Shown here: positions 5,528 through 7,022 of the stretch, piece after piece
Position numbering within the stretch: the stretch's first letter is position 1
Layout: every line of letters begins with the position of its first letter
Source of the DNA: an uncultured Collinsella sp.
GTDB lineage: Bacteria > Actinomycetota > Coriobacteriia > Coriobacteriales > Coriobacteriaceae
Length of the DNA stretch: 7,022 bases
Assembly: GCA_900764415.1 (NCBI GenBank)
Contig: CAAFOA010000467.1
Span: 1 to 7,022, forward strand
Reading direction: 5' to 3'
Program-made: the position numbers and the translations under genes
Notes under the pieces: generated by a model
The model's input: the letters and a program-made list of their open reading frames with translations, nothing else
The model's database searches: none
Told to the model about the DNA's origin: nothing

Positions 5528-5827
5528 ATGATAGGCCTTAGGGTATCCGATCTTCTCATTTTGCTAGTTGTGTTTGGTGGTGTCGCGGCTGTCGCCTTTG
5601 CCGTTATCTTGAACAAGGAATCGTCGAACAAGCCTCAGCCTCCGCAGTCCAATCCGTACCAGCAAATGCCTCCAGCGCAGCAGGTTCCACCGCTTCAGCA
5701 GACGCCGACCGCGGTCGATGATGCTCAGCCAGTTGAGCCTACTTATTTTTGCGCTCAGTGTGGCTCAAAGCTGGAGACAAATGCCTCCTTCTGCCAAAAC
5801 TGCGGCGCTCCCGTCAACCACCAGTGA
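5528..5827 (+). CDS. Small membrane-anchored zinc-ribbon protein
   Basis: A 99-residue protein of unknown function with three parts. Residues 8-28 (DLLILLVVFGGVAAVAFAVIL) are a single hydrophobic helix near the N-terminus, followed by N-K-E, consistent with a signal anchor. Residues 34-70 form a low-complexity linker rich in Pro and Gln. Residues 73-96 are a short zinc ribbon with C75-x2-C78 and C89-x2-C92 (YFCAQCGSKLE ... FCQNCGAPV), like the zinc_ribbon_2 domains found at the ends of many membrane proteins. The positive-inside rule is not decisive (R5 before, K30 and K35 after the helix), but zinc ribbons are normally cytoplasmic. The start at 5528 has GAGGAG 10 nt upstream; an ATG at 5521 in another frame stops after six codons. 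It stands alone and is followed six nt later by a strong hairpin. The product call is structural only. Confidence 0.85.
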   Translation: MIGLRVSDLLILLVVFGGVAAVAFAVILNKESSNKPQPPQSNPYQQMPPAQQVPPLQQTPTAVDDAQPVEPTYFCAQCGSKLETNASFCQNCGAPVNHQ

Positions 5828-5833
5828 TTTTTC

Positions 5834-5893
5834 TGGGACGGGGATTAAATAATCATTGCGTACCGAATGATTATTTAATCCCCGTCCCATTTT
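5834..5893 (+). terminator. 24-bp perfect palindrome with T-tail after the zinc-ribbon gene
   Basis: Arms 5834-5857 and 5866-5889 are exact reverse complements over 24 bp around an 8-nt loop, the outer half GC-rich (TGGGACGGGG) and the inner half AT-rich (ATTAAATAATCATT). TTTT follows at 5890-5893, and the element begins six nt after the stop codon, so it can act as a terminator. The stem is far longer than a terminator needs, which suggests membership of a dispersed palindromic repeat family. It lacks the boxes shared by the two elements near 2800-3100. Confidence 0.75.
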
Positions 5894-5929
5894 CATCAGG
5901 CGTTACCGACTTTTTTACTCGCCGGGAAT

Positions 5930-5941
5930 TGTTGCGCAACA
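5930..5941. promoter_or_regulatory. 12-bp perfect palindrome upstream of the secreted-protein gene
   Basis: TGTTGCGCAACA is its own reverse complement and sits 66 bp before the start at 6008, in the only space available for that gene's promoter (5894-6007). No good -35/-10 pair is visible; TATTCT near 5967 is weak. An operator role is possible, chance is not excluded. Confidence 0.25.
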
Positions 5942-6007
5942 GATTTTGCTTTTTCGGGCTTAGCGTATTCTCAGGTCTTACTCACCTCTCGATCGAAAGG
6001 GGCAACC

Positions 6008-7022
6008 ATGCCAAGAACAAGAAAAATGAAATGGGGGATGCTCCTTACGGCCGGCCTTGCACTGGCTGCCAGTCTTGTCGTGGCGCCGCTCGGTGCCTAT
6101 GCTGCCGACGTTCCCACGCCCGAGCTGAAAGATACGTATGAGCTTGAGAATTCGATATATGTAAACCGTTCGCCTTCTGGAAGGTATGTGCTGTACGGGG
6201 ATGCATCTGAAGAAAAGTTCTATTTACTAGATACCGAAGATTGGTCTCGCACCATAGTGGATATTGATTCCGAGAGTGATGACTATAAAAATGCATACTG
6301 CTTTTCAGCCGACGAAGAGACCTTTTACTGTTTCAATAGAACGAACGATTCCGTAATTGCATATGATTTGTCCAATGACAAGTCGGAAGAGTATCCGCTG
6401 GGCTCCGCGGTTCCATCTGACGTGCTTGATGACGATGATGGCGATGTCAGGCTTCAAATATCTAAGGACAACAAATCGCTTTTTATAACATCCCTAGTAT
6501 ATGATTCGCGTTCAGAGGATTATTACGCGGTTTTTAGCGTAGTTGATTTTAAGAACAGCAATACAACGACTAAATACGAATTTACGTCATCCGATGACTA
6601 CTCTTTGGATGGCCCTGCTTGGATTTCAAATGACGGCAAATACGGCTATGTTATACGGGATTATTGCGGCGACGATTACGATTCACATTCGTACTACGAC
6701 GTGGTAACGCTCGACCTGAAGGATAAGGAAGCCGTCAACACGTCTGAATTTGACAGGGCGGGCAATACGGTTGTCGTTAACGATGACGGCTCCGCCATCG
6801 GCCCCTGCCTCTATGTCTCAAAAAAGGGTGACGCAACCTGCACCTACTACAGCAATCTGGAATACAACACGCTTAATCAGGACGGATCGCTCGTTCTTGG
6901 CTTGTATAACGAAAACAGTGATGGACTCGGCTCCAGCTCTTCTGAGCTGGAAAGCCTTGAAATGATTGTCGTCGATAACAAGACAGGCGAAACAAAATGG
7001 AGGACTAAGTACCCTAATGATC
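6008..7022 (+). CDS. Secreted beta-propeller-like protein, N-terminal part
   Basis: The frame opened by the ATG at 6008 has no stop before the window ends: 338 codons plus one base. AAAGGGG five nt upstream supports the start. Residues 1-32 are a Sec signal peptide: basic MPRTRKMK, hydrophobic core W9-G29, and likely cleavage at AYA|AD (after A32); no lipobox. The mature part is rich in Asp, Glu, Ser and Tyr. Turn motifs recur at roughly 45-55 residue steps: SPSG (55), SADEE (100), SKDNK (152), SNDGK (207), NDDGS (258), NQDGS (290), each followed by a hydrophobic strand and a strand ending in -D-, as in WD40/TolB/YVTN-type blades. Five cysteines (98, 108, 220, 267, 278) lie in the exported part. 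Base composition is AT-rich (24/60 and 22/60 G+C in 6241-6300 and 6481-6540), unlike the neighbours, hinting at transfer or fast evolution. Function is unknown; a surface binding or sensing role is only a guess. Confidence 0.82.
   Translation, partial: MPRTRKMKWGMLLTAGLALAASLVVAPLGAYAADVPTPELKDTYELENSIYVNRSPSGRYVLYGDASEEKFYLLDTEDWSRTIVDIDSESDDYKNAYCFSADEETFYCFNRTNDSVIAYDLSNDKSEEYPLGSAVPSDVLDDDDGDVRLQISKDNKSLFITSLVYDSRSEDYYAVFSVVDFKNSNTTTKYEFTSSDDYSLDGPAWISNDGKYGYVIRDYCGDDYDSHSYYDVVTLDLKDKEAVNTSEFDRAGNTVVVNDDGSAIGPCLYVSKKGDATCTYYSNLEYNTLNQDGSLVLGLYNENSDGLGSSSSELESLEMIVVDNKTGETKWRTKYPND

Noticed and set aside
6045..6296. 83-codon minus-strand open frame opposite the secreted-protein gene
   Set aside because: It lies within the plus-strand frame that has a good ribosome site and a signal peptide; the reverse frame shows no features.

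Overview
The window looks like chromosome of a moderately GC-rich gut actinobacterium of the Coriobacteriia, most likely Collinsella or a close relative. This is an inference from protein style, GC content (one hand-counted line inside glf, 901-960, is 36/60 G+C) and the abundance of long intergenic palindromes; nothing here fixes the species. It holds seven genes plus one that runs off the left edge and one that runs off the right edge counted among them: pta (partial), glf, a family 2 glycosyltransferase, a P1/S58 peptidase, maf, a DJ-1/PfpI protein, a small membrane zinc-ribbon protein, and a secreted beta-propeller-like protein (partial) that has no stop codon inside the window, so is easy to miss.

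Layout. 1-301 (minus) is the start of phosphate acetyltransferase. 302-532 is a divergent control region with two perfect TATAAT boxes on opposite strands only 14 bp apart and several inverted repeats. 533-2759 (plus) is a two-gene unit, UDP-galactopyranose mutase and an overlapping GT2 glycosyltransferase, which would make UDP-galactofuranose and use a sugar donor for a cell-surface glycan. 2760-3121 is a 362-bp convergent intergenic region packed with nested palindromes. 3122-5345 (minus) is a cluster DJ-1 -> maf -> S58 peptidase, the first two joined by an ATGA overlap. 5528-5827 (plus) is the zinc-ribbon membrane protein, closed by a 24-bp perfect hairpin. 6008-7022 (plus) is the secreted protein, clearly AT-richer than the rest.

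The most unusual content is in 2760-3121. Two large hairpins (2782-2890 and 2985-3109) have unrelated outer arms and unrelated inner hairpins, yet both enclose exactly 67 nt and, when the second is read on the minus strand, share two boxes: ACAGTCCTG and CGTGCGGAACTCG, the latter at the same offset. Each lies in sense orientation just behind a stop codon (22 nt after the glycosyltransferase, 12 nt after the peptidase). This pattern, constant unpaired boxes with variable paired arms, is what a structured 3'-end RNA element or a dispersed palindromic repeat family would show. Around the first hairpin there is also an inverted, decayed copy of the glycosyltransferase 3' end.

Functional links are modest: glf and the GT2 belong together; maf, DJ-1 and the peptidase read as a housekeeping/stress group; the remaining genes are independent units.
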